NCBI RefSeq assembly: GCF_037975245.1 | Contig: NC_092565.1 | Span: 12,332,499-12,396,498, forward strand | Direction: 5' to 3' | Length of the DNA stretch: 64,000 nucleotides | Origin: Apostichopus japonicus | Lineage: Eukaryota > Echinodermata > Holothuroidea > Aspidochirotida > Stichopodidae | Shown: positions 1 through 13,854 of the stretch, one piece after another | Numbering within the stretch: the first letter of the stretch is position 1 | Layout of the letters: the number at the start of each line of letters is the position of its first letter | The notes under the pieces: generated by a model | Told to the model about the DNA's origin: nothing | Seen by the model: the letters and a program-made list of their open reading frames with translations, nothing else | Databases searched by the model: none | Translations under genes and position numbers: made by a program

Positions 1-1238
1 TCAAAACATTTCATATGGCCTTCCTGAATGTTATTCACAAGATGTTTGTAGCAATTTTCAGTGACCACAGATGCCCAGATGGTGGTGTTAAGATTGTGGA
101 AGGGGGGGGGGGGGTGTATCGTCTATCTTAGCAACTGATTCCTTAATCTATCTGGATGTATCGGGCGTAGGAAATGTATATTACATTATTGCCTGAACAT
201 CAAACAAAGCCTTCCAGTTACATATGGGTCTTAATTGTTTGGAATCTGAATGTCCTCTTTCAGTTTAAGGAAGTAATTCCAATATTCCAATTGAAATTAA
301 ATTCCAATGCCAGGATTATAAGTAAGGATTAAAGTATGCACGAGTGTTCAACAACAAAGGGACAAAGAAAGACAATCCAACCACTTGTTGGAGAAATGTC
401 ATCATGCCCTGAATTGATAGGAAGATTTACATTATTAATGCAGTTAGGGTGTCCGACATAACAGGGACAAAAATAAATATTTCTCCCTTCAATCTTGAAA
501 ATTATTTTCACTTTCCTTGAGAGAAACAACTATTTTTCCTTTATTTTATTTCTACCATTCTCTTTGTTTCGGGGGGAGGGACAGACAAATTTAATTAGGG
601 AATGAAATTATCATAACCATATTACCTTCAGCCAGTTTTTTCTGACTTCCATAAAAACAAACAAATTGTTGCAGTAACATAATCATAACATAAATACACC
701 CCGGGGTAGTAATTAAGTCTTGCAATTTAATTCCATCGAAGAAGATTCTTTTCTTTAAGTGTGAGGTGTTCATAATATATTATTTTTGTATTTGAATAAT
801 AAACCAATATAATTTGGTCATCACCCTATTTCATTTAGTCACTTTTGTCTTGTGTTTTTTTAATAGCATGATGAAAATCAGAAAAAAATGAGAGATTTTG
901 TGCTTAATAGGAAAAACAAGAAAATTTTGTTTTTCTGTTTTTCAAGTTATGTTGATTAGTCACTTTGTTTTGTTTCATTTTATTGTTTTTTCGATGAAAA
1001 TCAGAAAAGTTGAGAATTTTTGTGCTTGAAAGGAAAACTCATAAGAGTAGTTAACGTGACTTAAACACTCTGTGGCACAAAAATTTCTAGATAATTTTTT
1101 TTTTTTGGTGCAACTTTTGGCAGTATTTAAATATCTTTCTGCAACTATTCTTCCTGAAAGGATATTCAGTGAATGAAGTTGCTTACCTAACAAAAACAGC
1201 TGAAACTTTTCGGAATGATGATATCATAACCATATCCC

Positions 1239-1621
1239 CATAGCCACAGGCGTAGGAGCCCAATTTGATTGGGGGGGGGGGGGGGGCTGTAACGACTTGC
1301 CCGAAAAATATAACCAACCTTTTTTTGTGCACTCCACGCGCGCTCAACATCTTAATATACGAATCATATAGGCATGAATCGGTTATTACATCGCATGTCA
1401 ATTACATACAATCATTTGCTGTTTATTACCATTTTTGGGGAAGTTGTTACAATAAAAATGATAATAATAACTTTAACCATTGAAAAACACATTGCAATTT
1501 ATTTTTCATTCAGTTGGTGCCCGAAAAATTCTCAGCAAATTGCCCGAATTTTCAAAAAAGCATTTGATTGGAGGCGGCCTGCAGCCCCCCCCCCCCAGCC
1601 ATCCCGCCTCCTACGGCTATG
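1239..1621. mobile_element. MITE-like non-autonomous element
   Basis: The ends are imperfect inverted repeats: CATAGCC followed by GGCGTAGGAG on the left (1239-1258), and CTCCTACGGCTATG on the right (1608-1621). Long G and C runs sit just inside each end (1271-1286 and 1585-1596), also inverted relative to each other. The interior (about 1288-1410) is clearly similar to 19117-19235 in the MAEA intron, sharing the run TTATTACATCGCATG and the surrounding order. There is no transposase frame. I could not define a target-site duplication. Confidence 0.6.
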
Positions 1622-1779
1622 CCCATAGCATTTTGTTTTGCAAAGATATGGATGGTTTAAATTTGATTACATGATGTTAATGCATCTGGCAAGAAGATCG
1701 TGAATGACGGCATCACGGCAATCCATGCTGAAATTGCATTTCTTTATAGGAACTATTTAACTCCCTACTTTAACAGTGA

Positions 1780-2150
1780 AAAATAATATCTATTTCTACA
1801 ACAACAAAAATTGCATTTGGATGGAATTTTAGCTACAGAGAACTTTGGAAACTAAACCAAGCAAACATTCCAAACGTATTACATTTCGAGGACAAATCGA
1901 CAAAAAGATGATAATAATAATGCAAAATCTACAATGACGACATCGCAGACCACCTACTGTGATCAACTCTGGAAGAATTGAGGGTTTAGCCAGTCAAAAT
2001 CGGGGGGGGGGGGGGGAGGTGACCATTCTGGGGCAATTCCCCAAAAATTTCGGTTATACCCCTCCCTATTTTGGACCCTTTGGTGGAAATGCGGCCCCCT
2101 GAAACAAAAATTCTGCCTGGTCAAAATAGGTTACATCTAGTCAACGATCT
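1780..2150. repeat. dispersed repeat, copy 1
   Basis: Shares ordered blocks with about 4240-4500: a TATTTCTACAACAA block, an AAACATTCCAAAC block, a GACATC...ATCTACTGT-like block and AGGGTTTAGCCA followed by TCAAAAT. Copy 1 is interrupted by a 15-G run (2002-2016). The copies are diverged and I could not set exact ends. Confidence 0.45.
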
Positions 2151-4239
2151 TGAGTTAGGACAAGATTTCTTGGGATTTGAGTTTCAAATAAGAGGATAAT
2201 ATAAGTTGATGATATTTAAGTGGATAATGTTTCACTCTGAATGAGTGTTATATTGTCTGTAAGTGGAATATCCCTTTATGTTCCTCTTTATTCTTGATGA
2301 AAACGTGATAAGTCACACATTTTGCTGTCATGGATGCATGGCAAAGTATAATCACTAATGACATTTACAAGACTATGTCAACAGGGTGGGGGAGGGGGAT
2401 GTAGGTAATTTGTTTGTGTTTGAGTTTGCAACAAGTGACCTTTCTGTAACGATGTTTATCTCAGGAACCTTAATATGCAACTCGAGGAAAAAATGCAGCT
2501 AGAGGAATTCTTTTTGATTATATCTTTCTGATTCAATTAAGACAATTCTCTGACCAACTCAAGTATATGTTGTTAAAATTACATGCCCTAGTTAGTGTAA
2601 ACTGTGACAGAATTGGTTATGCAAGTACGCGGGGAAAAATACACAGTAAAAACACAGTAGTGAAGCTCAATGCTCACTAGCTTTGCTTATGTGAGAAAGC
2701 TAACAAGAAAAGGAGTTGACAGCTGCTTCTATTTTAATGGTGTTAATATAAAGTTAGTCATTTTTGTAACATCAGTCGGTCTGTTTGCATAATCTTCTGG
2801 TAAACTGTACAGCTGGAACAATGTTGCCACCACCCATTGAACTTGTTCTTGCAACTGGTAATTTCATCTGCACGAAAAACACGATATGGATCTCAGAGTT
2901 TTGTAGGGGGCCTGGCAGATATTTGGGAGACCTAGGTCACAGGGGCACTGGTTGGCACATGACTAAATGCCTGTTTGATGGTCTAAACATATGTATGTCA
3001 ATGGTCAAACTGGCCTAAATTGTGCGAAAGGTTTATCGCGCATTCCTCTTACACTGTAAGTCCGATCATGTTCCAACTTGGTGTGTAGACACCTGACCAT
3101 GACAATTTGTGCCTGCATGATTGGTGACATCATAGTTCAAAGGTCAATACCACAAAAACTGTTTTATTGCCATTTATACCTGCTCGTCTGTATGGAAAGT
3201 CTTTTATAATCCAACACAGTATCTAATTGCATGTAAAAAAGATAAGAACATTACAAATAAATCTGAAAGCAAATACATTTGTTAACCCCTCAGTTGAATT
3301 TATCGAGGGTAGCCCCCTTCAGATCCCACTATCAATTCTTGGAAGGAATCATCCAGTGTCACACTTAAACTAGTTAACACGTCCTTGAAGAAACCAGAAC
3401 AGGAAGGAAGAGAATGACATCACTAAATGGCAATATGCATGCCACTTGAAGATGTCCGAAAACACACTAGCAAACAATATGTATGGTACATTAGGAGGGA
3501 AATCCTTAAAGGGCAAAGAAATTACTGTAAAAGTGCCAGAAATTTGTATTAGTATCAGAAGAGCTTTCACATACACATGTATTGAAGGGGGGGGGGGGGC
3601 TGGATTTAGCAATGAGGCCACATGGGAACCAGGCCATCACAATTGGAGGGCGCAAACTATAAAAATAAAGGAAACGTTGAACTATTGGAAATATTTCACA
3701 TTCAAGTATCTTTAAGTGATGTCTCCAGTGTTGATGTCGATTACAGATATTGTACAGGTTCAGTAAACCTCTGGATTCAGGATAATTACTTGGCAGCATG
3801 GAGAGACTTTTATGAAATGCATCCAGTCCAAGTCTTCATATTATAAAAAATAAATGTCTGCATGATGAATCTGGATCAGTAACTAAATTATAGGGATATG
3901 TCTTGATTTGATCAATTGCATAATACTTATATTTGATAAGTAATTGGTCGATTTTTTGTGAAATTATCATAAACCAAAGATCATGAGAAAAAAATATCCA
4001 AGGTATTCTGCTGGCTGAAAATTATTGTTTAATTTCAAGAGTTTTCGCTAAAAATCTTCTGCATAAGTTCTAGGACAAAACTACATCCTTTGTTGCATTT
4101 TGTTTGGCAAATATATGAATTTGTCAAGAATGATGATATTTTGTGAATTCCATTCTGGCAACAACAGAGCCAAAGATGTTGTCATGACAACTGAGCTGTC
4201 GAATGCATTTGTTTTTTATGTACAATATTTAAACGATTC

Positions 4240-4500
4240 ATCTACAGAGGAAAATATTTCTACAACAAAAAGAAATTGTGCACTAAGTGATGAAATTCTA
4301 CAACTATGTAAACATTCCAAACATATTAAAAATATAAAATCATTAAGAGGACTACCACAGGAAAGTAAAGTTTTTGAAGAACACCAGCCCTCAGATGACA
4401 TCATATTACCATCTACTGTCATCTACTTTCTTGTGTAAGGGAGGGTTTAGCCAATCAAAATAGCTTTACATTCAATCAACCATATCTCCAGGTTTTTGAC
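4240..4500. repeat. dispersed repeat, copy 2
   Basis: Partner of the repeat at about 1780-2150, with the same order of short conserved blocks. An open frame of 112 codons (4100-4438) overlaps it. Since the frame is not kept in the other copy, I treat it as chance. Confidence 0.45.
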
Positions 4501-5163
4501 TAAGAGTTTGGAATATTTTTCTCTTTAAGGTATCATCAAAATGTGTTTCATCGTCACCAAAAGATTCCTTGAATATATCAATGGTATGGTTAATCATTTC
4601 TTTAAGTAAAAGGTTACATATGATATTACCAGTACATCTGTATGTTAATAGTAGTGTTAAATTCATCTCTCCATAATGTGTGTCACATTTTTGGCTATCA
4701 ATATGTAAAAGGTCATTTGGCAGTTCTGAGAGGAAAATATACTTTCAATTTTTCGTTGGAAATACTTGAGTTGTTGGCTTATAGACTTTGTATGTCATAC
4801 ATCGCCCGTCAGAATTTTAACTCATGTTTTATTCAAACGGAAATGTTTTTTGTCGAAAAATCTTTAACCTGGCACACCTGTGAAAGTATCAATCGGGCCT
4901 CTAGCTGAGGTATGAGCAGATCTCATTCCAAACAGGATGATGTACCAAGACCATGAGAGCGTAACATTCATGCGAGCCTCCATGGGTCAGAAAACACGGA
5001 TGAGTTCAATGGTTTCAAGTTTCACTCAGATACGCATGAGATATTGATAAAAAAAATTGTCCTGCGTTACTCTGACATTGATCATCGGAGGAAATTAAAA
5101 TGCCAAAATACAGAGAAAATTTCCTGGAAATGCAATATATAGTTTAATTTTCACTGCAGTATA

Positions 5164-5235
5164 CAGCTATCAGTATATAGCTATATATATAGCTATAAAT
5201 ATAGCTATATATATAGCTATCAGTATATAGCTATC
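5164..5235. repeat. AT-rich palindromic simple repeat
   Basis: Tandem and self-complementary copies of TATAGCTA-type units. It can fold as a cruciform or hairpin. No coding potential. Confidence 0.8.
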
Positions 5236-5540
5236 ATACTTTCCTGCATTAAAGATGCACTTGCATTGCAGCATCACCTTAATTGGCATCAGAATTATAA
5301 GCTATTAATTATCCAATACATGTACTAACCTTGAGCTAAGTACTTGGGCGATAATTGCAAACAATGAAAAATATACTATGACAATGGAGAAAGTCCACAG
5401 AGGAACGACTGTAATTTGTTTCTCAAGGAATCCACCATCGGACAGCATTAAAAATGGAGAATGCTACTTTAAAAAAATTTATTACATCAAGTTGTAACTG
5501 TAAAATTCACACTTGACTAAATATGCAATACTGCTCCAAT

Positions 5541-5622
5541 ACCCCATCCCGCCCACCCCATCCCGCCCACCCCATCCCATCCCGCCCACCCCATCCCATC
5601 CCGCCCACCCCATCCCATCCCC
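5541..5622. repeat. C-rich minisatellite
   Basis: Tandem units built from CCCATCCCGCCCACC with an optional extra CCATC. The complementary strand is G-rich and gives a long glycine/tryptophan-rich open frame that is an artefact of the repeat. Confidence 0.9.
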
Positions 5623-8380
5623 TCAAGTGTTGAAATTCTGGTACAAAATTCAAAATTAGAAAACTAAATACCTTTTGAGGTGAAAAAAAAAACAGTTGAA
5701 ATTTTGAGATGAAATGGTCCATGGTTTTGAGATATGAAGGGAAAGCTTTTGTAACAGGAGTTGAAATTGTAATATACAAATTCAAAACTATAAGATAAGT
5801 CTTTGATAAAGAACACAGTTGAAATTTCCAATGATACATTGTGCCACCATAAAAACTATAGAAAACTAAATTCCCCCAGGGAAGATACCCCACCAGTTTT
5901 CTGTACTCCCACCCCTAATTAACTTGTGATAGGTTCCTACATAATTGGTTATAATATTTCTCCGCATTCTCCACCTCCCTCCCCCCCCCCCCCCCCACCC
6001 AGCCTTAGCCATTCTGGGAAGCAAATCGACATCTCATGAAATGTTTATTTCAAGTTACACTTAAATCAGGCTTGGTCGACACATTAGACCTCAATGTGTA
6101 CATGCCTATATACTTTGATCCACGGAGTCACATGAAGAACATACAGATTCGATGGACATCTTCTGAGATTTATCACCAAACACAAAGACATAAAACATGT
6201 CAGCTCATGGCTTTAAATAAAAGGCTTGCCTCTGCTTCTCGGGAGTATAATGAGCTTGGCTTAAATGTACTGTAACCCTGCTCAAATTCACACATAATAA
6301 AGACAAGTTGCTCAACAAACGTGTCCAAGTCTCTCCTATCTGAGTCATTCATCATGAGGACCGAAGGAGGAAGGTATATATCCATAAAAGGCAGAGAATA
6401 TAGTGAAACTAAAAATCAGCAATTGTGGGGACTCTAGTACAAAAAGTGGCAGCACCATGGCAGCCAAGGCAATCTAGGGTAACTAGGGATAACGCATATT
6501 TCTTTTTTTTTGGAGGGGGGGGGGGCAAAAAATGTAACACTGATATGGGGGAGGAGTCTAATGAGAGGGTTTCCTCTTCCCTTTGGGAATTTTTCTACAA
6601 GTAAAGTGACTAAGATGTGAAATGGTGCTATCATATGGTGCTATCAAATATTTAATGTTACATTAATGCATTGCATTGGAAGCTGTTTATAATACAAACC
6701 ATTAATAGCACTTCTTCTATATATTATGGATAAGTAGTAGACCTGATTAGGTGGAAACTAGGGGACAAGGGGAAATCTGGGGGAAACTGCCCCCCCCCCC
6801 ACACCCACAACCCCGAAGCGCTTCCACTGAGTACAAGATAATTTGTATTAACCTGTTATATTGTACACAGAGCTACAACCAGCTGCCAACATAATATACT
6901 ATATACAGTTAAATTTGTTTTATGTACAAAATAAGTACGATTGCTCTTGGTCATCTAAAATTATTACCATGTTAATGAATTTTGATTACAAATATTTCAA
7001 TATCTCATCAAATGAATATGTGATTGCAGTCTATTCTAAAATAAATTTATCGATGTACACTTGCACTTTTGTTATCACTTTTGGCCATCAGATACAGAGG
7101 CACAAATATCCTGCACAATTTGACATTTATCTTGACTGAGTCAAACTTGTATCAGATGAAACGTTTTAAGAGTTTAGACTTGAATAGAATTAAACATTCT
7201 TCACAATTGCAACTCAATGAGTGCTGTTTCATTACAATGCAATTTTACAGTATTCAAATTACCATTGTGATATTAATTGCATGTGTACAACTTTGATTAT
7301 AAACACAGATATAGCTACACTGCCATCTACAGTACTATCACAAATAAGTCTTCAATATTAAGCCTGGTTCATTTTGTTTATCTCACCAAATTAAAGATAC
7401 TGTAGAAGCGAGAATTTTTGTCCTTTCAGGGTAGAATTAAACAGGAAAGTCTATACATAAAGGATGAGCTTGGATTTTTAGACGTTAATACCCAAATGAC
7501 TTTATCGCTGCGCAACAGTGACTTAAATTAACCCAAGATTATATCCGTAACGCCAGAAAGGAATCCCACCAAATATTAATAACTGATAAATAATCCGATT
7601 ACAAAACCAACCTGAGATAGTAACCAAGGGATACAAAAAGGTATTAAATACGTCTTTATTGAGTTAGTATTTATTTTGTTTGACACTGCTGATGAATATG
7701 CATGATTGCAAGTGATGAGCTACCATTAGCAAACCTGACATTCATACCAATCACCGAGTAATTTTCTTTAGTGAATAAGTAATGATGTCGTTTGCCACAT
7801 CCTGAGAAATTTAATGCCAACAGGGTTCTCAATATTACATATTCAAATACCCACAAGAACACCACTCATTTAGTGTAACAAAACGAGAAACAGTTCACTT
7901 CCATTTCGACCCACTCCCCCCCCCCCCACCCCAACCCCTTCGTCTATTCTTCTTTATTTTATAAAATGGAAATTAATGTATTGATGGACTTGAAGCAGCA
8001 TGAACTATTCATGGCATAATTCAGCTTTAAAGAAATATATATCTCATGGGGAGGCATAGCTAACTATGTTAAGACAAATTAAATAGTCAAATATTAGCAA
8101 TTAACTTTCTCAAATATGTAAAGGGAACTACTGGCTAAGCTTTCTCAAATTATCATAATACTTTGGCAGCTTTCAGGTGAGGTATAAGAGACACTCAACC
8201 AATTGTTGTTTATGATTTTAAATGACTTTTTAAATGACTATTTATTGTACTTCTAAAAAGAAAATCTTGAATGATATAAAACAGCACAAAATGACATTTA
8301 AGGAGCAGCTAAGAAAGTACTTTCAAAAACTTCTTGCAATTTTTATCCTGCAAAAAATTTGCCTAGGCCAATACAGATGG

Positions 8381-8475
8381 GTGTGAAGACTCGCGCACAA
8401 AGAAACGTCTCATGCAGGTAATCTGACCTAGTTTCGAATGAGGTGTAACAGAAGTGTTAGACACCACCATCGATC
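8381..8475. repeat. dispersed repeat, partner of 27462-27555
   Basis: About 95 bp with high identity to the MAEA-intron copy at 27462-27555, including GGTGTGAAGACTC, GACCTAGTTTCGAATGAGG and CAGAAGTGTTAGACACCACC-like blocks. Similarity stops after about 8475, so this copy looks truncated. Confidence 0.75.
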
Positions 8476-10189
8476 CCATACTGCGGACATCCAAACTGAA
8501 AGTACAAATTGTCAAAGTAAGATCCATGATTTGTTACAGCTACCCCTGCTGTGTTCATGCTTAACAAGCCCTGTTGCACTATCACAGCCAATGTCTATTT
8601 ATATATAGCTGCTACTTTAAACACAACAGGATCTCCTTCAATCTTCCAACCCAACTAGTTGGTACCTAAGCCATGATTGCTTGAGAGATATGTTTTTCTT
8701 CAAAATTCAAAAGTATTTATGAGCACAACCTTGCATTTAGACTTATTATGGACAGCTAATTTTATAGTCTAAATATGCATCAGACTGCACTGCTTGATGT
8801 GTTTTAAGTTTGCATTTTGTTTTCTTTCTGAGAGATGACCGACAGACCCCCTTACATATCCGAATCCAATTCAACGACCCCATAGCCACACCCCTCTTCT
8901 GTAAAACTGTTGATCCCCCTACAGCCCATCCGTAAAGGTTCATGCCCCTGAAAAATTCCAATGGGTGATTTTGGAATCCCCCCACACCCCTCCCTCTTTT
9001 CTCCTTTGAAAACCTCCACACACATCATTGTTTAATTATTCAAAAAGGATAGTTGACATGAACTTTAAACAAATTTGTAATCTATAACTTCAAATTTGAC
9101 CACAGGACCTCATGGGAATTTGTTTTAAGAAAACAGTAATTACTTGAAAGTTGATCCACCTGTAGCCTGTCTCTTCAGTGATGTGAATGATAGAGAAAGG
9201 ATAACAGAGCAAAATTATACCACAAAAAAAACAAATCCATTTATTACTTGCCCTTGCTAGAAAATTGCCAAAAGGGATCACATATACTGACTATAACGTC
9301 CTTGGGCTGGAGTATTGTATAAAATATTTAGAGACTCTTCGAGTGAGGAAAGTAAAGCTCAAATGAAGCACATTAGTTGAGTGACTTTGCAAGGATGAGT
9401 ACAGAAGATTTTCAAGTGTGAAAACGTATGACATAGTTCTTATCTGTAATATTCAGAGAAGGCTGAAACTCTAAAATACACAAAGTGCAATGGTAGCTGT
9501 GTCAAAAAATCATTAAAATGTTAACCTTTCATCAATTTAGTTCCTCTAGCTCTTCATCTCTTCGTCTTGTATCTCACATATCCCTTCATTTCCCTCACCT
9601 CCTCCCCCCCCCCCCCCCCCGTCCAAACCTTGCTCTCCATTTCTTCTTTCCTCTTACATCTCTTTTGTTTTACTCTCTCAGTGATCAATTTTATATCTGA
9701 GTTAAATGATAGGATTTCCTTATCATTCTTATTCTGCATAAATTTTCTTGTTGATTAACTATTTGTTTTCCATTTGATTACCCATTGTTCAAAAAGTACT
9801 TGGATATAAAAGCTTAGGGCAAGGGAGGGGGGGGGAGTGGTGGTGCCCTTCTTAAACTGATCTAATGCTCAACCAAAGTGCCCATCCATCAGGAAGAAGT
9901 CACTATACACAAGATCTTGGCCAAATGGACGACAGACCAGATCTACAAAAGATCTTAGATTGAATAATGGTTCAATAGCATAATGCTTCAGTACTTGGTT
10001 ATACACTAGACCTGGCATTTCAAAAGGTCGTTCCCTCGGTTCAGAGAAACCCTCAGTTACTATGAGTAAATAATGTTAACTCCGACATCAAAACTTTGAA
10101 AGGTTAAAAAATACTAGCAATAGTATCACTTCTCCCACAATATGGACAATATATGTTTTGGACTGTATTTCAAGACATATCTTGTCCAT

Positions 10190-10375
10190 GTAAACAAACT
10201 ATGTCAACAAACTATGCAATCAAACTATGTTAACAAATGTGTGAACAAACTACATCCATCTGTATGGGTCTTGCTATTATGTGCACAATATAGACAAGAT
10301 ATGTTTTGAAGTTGTATTTAAGACATAAATATAATCAAACTACATCCATCTGTATGGGCCTTGCTATAATGTTCA
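10190..10375. repeat. local tandem duplication with short AAACTATG-type units
   Basis: The block containing AAACTACATCCATCTG and GGGTCTTGCTAT (about 10247-10281) recurs at about 10338-10373, preceded each time by an AGACAAGATATG-like or AAGACATA-like run. Between them are several CAAACTATGT units. Confidence 0.7.
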
Positions 10376-13273
10376 TATGACAGTCCGCTCGTGTCAGCGG
10401 CAGGCACAGGATTTTAAAAGGTGGGGTGGACAAATTTTAAATTACTCCCCAACTGATTAAGGAAGAGCCAGAGGCAAAACATGGGTTTTTATAAAGGAGA
10501 GGGTGTGGCTATGGGTACATTGAAGCGGACTCCCATGGGGTGGGAATGGGGGGGGGGTTAAACATCAAATGGTGCATCCTGAGGCATAGTTAGGTTGTGC
10601 TAACACTATTGGATGTATGTGTGTGGTTTAGAATTGGAGTGTACACCAAGTGGTCCAATTCTTCCCTGACTAAATGTAAAAAATTACCCGACTGAAGATG
10701 GAAGTTGGGGAAGCCATGTACCCTGCCTCCCCCTCCTCCTTCACACACCTTTACTACCTCTTGTTACCCAGTCAAATGATTCAAGGACACTATTTAAACT
10801 GCTGCTGCTGCAGATTACTAACATTGCACCTAATGGTCTGTCAACAGCAATCAGATTGACATATGAGTCTAAGTAAAATTTCCTACAAAGAATAAAAATA
10901 TGAATGAAGAGGTACAGTATTTATTGATGAAGATCAATGACAAACTTAATTGGCGTCATCGTTTTGAAAACCCTTTTTAGGCTGCATAAGATGTGGTAGA
11001 TATGTAGATCAGATACATTAATGGGGCTCAAAGTGGGTCTTACGTGAATGTTAATTGCACGCATCATCTTGAGCATGACTGGGAGTGTAAACGATACATC
11101 CAGACGGAGTACATGAAGTGATACAACCAATGTAGATGCAATCTTCATGTAAGATAACTAGAAAATATTTGTCCATTAAGAAAACTTGGGGAAAAAAGAC
11201 ATTTGTTGCTCATGTTGCAATTTTGTTTAAGTAGTTGCGTGGAGAGGGTTTGAATTGACATGTCACTTAATATTTGTAAAGTTTGATGTAATACCTAAAA
11301 ATTACCTCCCCCCCTCCCCTAAATTATCATTGGCAGAAGATTTAATTATTTTCTCCAAAATTTGTCTCCAATTTACTGCTATCACATAGCTAAATGGATT
11401 AGAATCATTTTAGACTATGTGAGATTGAATCAAGATTTGAGCAGCATAGGCACTGCCATTGCATTTCTGCACTTCCGACAATTGTGGACGTTTTAGTAGA
11501 TCATTTTCAAGATAATTACTACTTTTGGTAATACGGTTACATATCACCTCACCATCTCACCTTCCTCCCAAACGTGGAAATTTACACCCACTAGTCTTGC
11601 ACTCCAGTCTGATGTTATTAGCTCAAAAGCGTCACAGAAAAGGAACCAAACTAACACATATATATGAAGACTTTCAACCTTTTTATTCATACAGGGGAAA
11701 AAAGAAGAGAAGTAATAAGATATATGGAGAGGAGAGGATAACAGTGAAATTAAAATAAAAAAAATTGATCAAGGTCCCACTTAGTACATTATGCATACCA
11801 AAATAAGGATAAAAGTGTAATGCACTTTATCATTACAAATCACTACTGAAACAAAGAAAGGGAACATGATCAAGATACCCAATCACCACTAACCCAATAC
11901 TGGGATCAAATAGATTACCGATTAAACTACTACTATATACTGTCTTTGGATTCTACACAATCTGTCCATTCGAGAGGGAATAATTCTTGGAAATTTTGAA
12001 AGTAATAATATATATCCAATTATTTTGACGTTGCTTTTACGTCAGGAAAATGTACGATGCGATTTAAAATCCTACGTGAAACCATCCCGCTGAGGAGACT
12101 CTTCACGATTTAAGAAACTTAGGTGGCGCTATTCATAAATACATAGTGACTTTATCATAACGAACGCTAAATTGACTCTGGCCTGTGTTCATAGCGCGTT
12201 ATACAATGAAATTAAATTAATAAGCAATAAACCCCCGAGTCATTTCAGCAGTAACAGCGGAAATGACCATAAGGATAAACAATGGATGTACTTAACCACA
12301 CGGTGGCCTACATCTGGTTCAATATGAAAGTTTATACAATACAATAAATATGTATGAGTGTTCACTATAATAGGAACACGAACCCTGTCAGAAGCCTGGC
12401 ATTTACCGTATGTTTAGCATAGTCCTGCTACACCTGTTTGGTGTAAGAGATTTGTGCATATTCTATTACATACTGTACACTGCATAGCAACAAGTCCACG
12501 TAGCAAGCAACTTTTTGGTTGTGCACATCTCACAGGCATACAATATATACCATAATACAGGTCACAGTAACTACATTCAATACATGGTGCATATCTAACT
12601 CGTTGAAGATTGTCAATTATTTTTTTTAGTCTATGTGTACTATTTCATGTCACCAATTGCCTGGACAACCATCCCTCAGGGAGGCAGCCCCCCTCCCCTC
12701 CATCCCCTCCCTCCCCTTCCTTCCCATTTTTAGCCTAAATTGTGAAGATTTCAACCAGCAATCACTACAAAAAAAAGTCACAAATTACTAAATTTACTGG
12801 CCATTTGATCCTATTTAGTCAAAATTAAAGTCATTAATGCTTTCATACATGAACCACATGGAACCTGCATACAAAGGCATTTATGTATATTCCAGCTCTC
12901 CCCCTCCGATGGAATGAGTCATTCTCAACAACGTCCTTAACACTTTACTTTATTAAAAAGGCCTGCATCCAAATATTTGATAAAATAAGTAAACAGTTGA
13001 GGCGGCGGATGTTATTATCATTTGTTGACAATTCTTTCTGCGACTGGCTTTACTACTCCCTGGAACAATTCAGCATTTACCATTTGTCCTCACTGTATGG
13101 GAGGTAGTGAGTATCACTGTGGGGGGAACCTTTCCAAGAAATCTTCCTTTTGGGGAAACTTTCAGAATCAAATGTTGATGCCATTTACAGATAAACCTTT
13201 TAAGCTGCAGATTAAGTTACATACAGAGTAAAAAGGTAATAATAAAGTCAAGGTTTTAAAAATAGCATAAATT

Positions 13274-13384
13274 GTTTGTTCGTTTTGTTGAGACAATTTG
13301 TGGAGAGACCTTGTGGGTGGGAAGATAGCAACCGTTTCCACCCACAAAGTCTTCCCACAAATTGTCTCAACAAAACGAACAAAC
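13274..13384. repeat. near-perfect inverted repeat (49-bp arms, 13-nt loop)
   Basis: The left arm 13274-13322 pairs with the right arm 13336-13384 over 49 positions with about five mismatches, clustered in the middle. The outermost 30 or so bp (starting GTTTGTTCGTTTTGTTGAG) are perfect. It lies about 470 bp beyond the MAEA stop codon, so it would be in the MAEA 3' UTR if that UTR is at least 600 nt long. It could be a palindromic MITE, an RNA-editing substrate or a small-RNA hairpin; the sequence does not decide. Confidence 0.9.
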
Positions 13385-13854
13385 AGTGGCAATCCGAATG
13401 TTGACATTGTTGTCTCTAATATCCGCACGCTCCGCATTGCAGAGGTAGAAGTTTCCTTCTCCTTTCTGTGATCAACCAAAGCTACAGCTTTCACAGTTGA
13501 CACAAAAGCACTCACGCAGAGACACACAATATACATTTGAGCATTCCGGTTATTCCTAAATTATACGGTATCTGTGAACTAATTCTGGAGATAACTGACT
13601 AAAGTTATACCTTAAAGTCAGCAACCGTTTCACTGATCCTTTTCACCGAATCTGAAGACGAACCGTATCAAGTGTGTAGCTCTCGATTCCCTTGCCCAAA
13701 TTCTTCATAATCCTGCTTCTTCCAATTAACTTCTGGTTTAATACGCATCACATACAGCCTCTGGATATTCTTTTTATAAACTGGCGACATTTTGCAGAGA
13801 TACATTTGAGTTCTTCTTTCAACGTATTCTTTCTGCATGCTTTTCCGGGCTGGT

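Larger units (their letters stand above)
1..13273. other. no recognisable gene: repeats, homopolymer G/C tracts and probably part of the MAEA 3' flank
   Basis: I found no conserved exon on either strand here. Short open frames of 60-128 codons occur but lack recognisable domains and mostly lie in low-complexity or repeated sequence. The region holds many long G or C runs (for example 102-114, 1271-1286, 2002-2016, 5981-5996, 9604-9620), a MITE-like element at 1239-1621, two diverged copies of another repeat (about 1780-2150 and 4240-4500), AT-rich and CCCA-rich minisatellites and a local duplication near 10.2 kb. The proximal part may be MAEA 3' UTR. A TTTATT (AATAAA on the minus strand) near 12946 is one possible polyadenylation signal, unsupported by other data. 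Confidence 0.6.

Noticed and set aside
4100-4438. 112-codon plus-strand open frame
   Set aside because: Overlaps a dispersed repeat whose other copy (about 1780-2150) has no matching frame. Composition is unremarkable and no family is recognised.
5507-5893. 128-codon minus-strand open frame with Gly/Trp/Asp repeats
   Set aside because: Created by the CCCATCCCGCCCACC minisatellite and continuing into AT-rich sequence without splice signals or domains.
13168-13536. 122-codon minus-strand open frame with a signal-peptide-like start
   Set aside because: It reads straight through both arms and the loop of the long hairpin, so its middle is dictated by the palindrome. No family recognised.
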